Positions 63,180 to 64,000 of a stretch of 64,000 nucleotides of DNA are shown here, piece after piece. A program made the translations under genes and the position numbers. This DNA comes from JAPLJC01 sp963697965. Lineage in GTDB: Bacteria; Desulfobacterota; Desulfobaccia; Desulfobaccales; 0-14-0-80-60-11. Each line of letters starts with the position of its first letter. Position 1 is the stretch's first letter. The notes under the pieces were generated by a model. That model worked only from the letters and a program-made list of their open reading frames with translations. It had not been told where the DNA came from and ran no database searches. The stretch lies in assembly GCA_963697965.1 (NCBI GenBank), contig OY969108.1, positions 1,488,001 through 1,552,000 of the forward strand, written 5' to 3'.

Positions 63180-64000
63180 TCACTCCCATTCAATGGTGCT
63201 GGGCGGTTTGGAGGAGATGTCATAGACCACCCGGTTCACCCTTTTCACCTCGTTGATGATGCGATTGGCCAGCCGGGCCAAAAAATCATGGGGCAGGCGG
63301 CTCCAGTCCGCGGTCATGGCGTCGGCGGAATCGACGATCCTGAGGGCGATGACGTTCTCATAGGTGCGCTCATCCCCCATGACGCCCACGGTGCGGATGG
63401 GCAGCAGCACCGCAAAGGCCTGCCACACCTGGCGGTAGAAGCCCGCGGTCAGCATCTCTTCGATGACGATGGCGTCCGCCTGCCGCAGGATGTCCAGGCG
63501 TTCCCGGTCCACTGCTCCCAGGATGCGGATGGCCAGGCCCGGCCCGGGGAAGGGATGGCGCCAGACCAGGCGGTCCGGCAGGCCTAATTCCCGGCCCACC
63601 TCCCGGACCTCGTCCTTAAAAAGCTCTCTAAGCGGCTCCAACAGCTTAAGGGGCATGATCTCCGGCAGGCCGCCCACGTTGTGATGGGTCTTGATGGTGG
63701 CCGAAGGGCCCTTGAAGGAGATGCTTTCGATGACGTCGGGGTAAAGGGTGCCCTGGGCCAGGTATTTCACCCCGCCCAGCTTCTCCGCCTCGGCGGCAAA
63801 GGTGGAGATGAATTCGTGGCCGATGCGCTTGCGTTTCTCCTCCGGGTCGACGACCCCCTCGAGAACTTGCAGGAACTTGGCGGTGGCGTCCACGTGCACC
63901 AGGTTCAGGTGGTGGTGGTCCCGGAAGAGGTTGAGCACTTCCGCCGCCTCATCCTGGCGGAGCAGGCCATTATCCACGAAGACGCAAGTGAGGCGATCCC
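63180..64000 (-). CDS. guaA: GMP synthase (glutamine-hydrolysing), 3' part
   Basis: The last 273 or so codons; the gene runs off the window. The ATP-pyrophosphatase part ends with CVFVDNGLLRQDEAAEVL, IGHEFISTFAAEA, LAQGTLYPDVIES, KTHHNVGGLPE, and the dimerisation domain FPGPGLAIRILGAV, VALRIVDSADAMTADW-like motif and the terminal VYDISSKPPSTIEWE. It makes GMP from XMP. It is intact to the standard C-terminal IEWE. No neighbour gives extra functional hints. Confidence 0.96.
   Translation of the reverse strand, partial: DRLTCVFVDNGLLRQDEAAEVLNLFRDHHHLNLVHVDATAKFLQVLEGVVDPEEKRKRIGHEFISTFAAEAEKLGGVKYLAQGTLYPDVIESISFKGPSATIKTHHNVGGLPEIMPLKLLEPLRELFKDEVREVGRELGLPDRLVWRHPFPGPGLAIRILGAVDRERLDILRQADAIVIEEMLTAGFYRQVWQAFAVLLPIRTVGVMGDERTYENVIALRIVDSADAMTADWSRLPHDFLARLANRIINEVKRVNRVVYDISSKPPSTIEWE

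Overview
The window is high-GC bacterial chromosome, most likely from a deltaproteobacterium (Desulfobacterota, Syntrophobacterales/Desulfobacca-like). The clues are the archaeal-type start of the aromatic pathway (ADH synthase plus 3-dehydroquinate synthase II) in one operon with bifunctional pheA, a Tat-signal DUF362/polyferredoxin pair, an ADP-forming acyl-CoA synthetase, and a bacterial rrn operon (16S-tRNA-Ile-tRNA-Ala-23S-5S). The lineage is an inference; a 16S search would settle it.

Layout. 1-8 kb: an ion/metal group (HMA-like fragment, two DUF5132 proteins, SulP anion transporter, DUF1345 membrane protein, PAS histidine kinase, MgtA-type P-type ATPase). 8-10.4 kb: bacterioferritin, two small membrane proteins, initiator tRNA. 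10.5-18.8 kb: a long minus-strand aromatic operon (ADH synthase, DHQ synthase II, pheA, a UDG-like gene, aroD, aroE, aroA, MFS transporter). It is headed by a 32-codon leader peptide packed with Tyr/Phe codons and an intrinsic terminator, which is a classic attenuator layout. 19-21 kb: DUF3786 gene, tmRNA, a beta-hydroxyacid dehydrogenase. 21.7-25 kb: an accessory patch with two papain-like paralogs, one with lost catalytic residues, around a broken integrase. 25-32.5 kb: small proteins, a hydrolase, a Gly-rich repeat lipoprotein, a DHDPS-like protein without its catalytic residues coupled to a cytochrome c, then a candidate peptide/radical-SAM maturase pair. 32.5-41.7 kb: Nudix, polyferredoxin, DUF362, then a TetR-controlled TolC-EmrA-EmrB-EmrB efflux set. 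41.9-47.4 kb: flippase-like protein, a four-helix-bundle gene between inverted heptamer arrays, moeA, an AT-rich orphan, and an acyl-CoA synthetase. 48-50.4 kb: BrnTA, a GIY-YIG-like fragment and an AT-rich membrane/TPR protein. 51-58 kb: the rrn operon followed by two HicAB modules interleaved with 5S rRNA remnants. 58-64 kb: YihY, a lipoprotein, a coiled-coil protein, RicT/PSP1, holB and the 3' part of guaA.

Short repeats run through the whole window: palindromes with constant GTAGGG ends and changing cores, a CACAGG/CCTGTG palindrome, and tandem heptanucleotides. Several overlap stop codons of neighbouring genes. The most interesting candidates are the aromatic attenuator (18.59-18.79 kb) and the small peptide with in-frame UGA codons upstream of a radical SAM/SPASM enzyme (30.2-31.6 kb).
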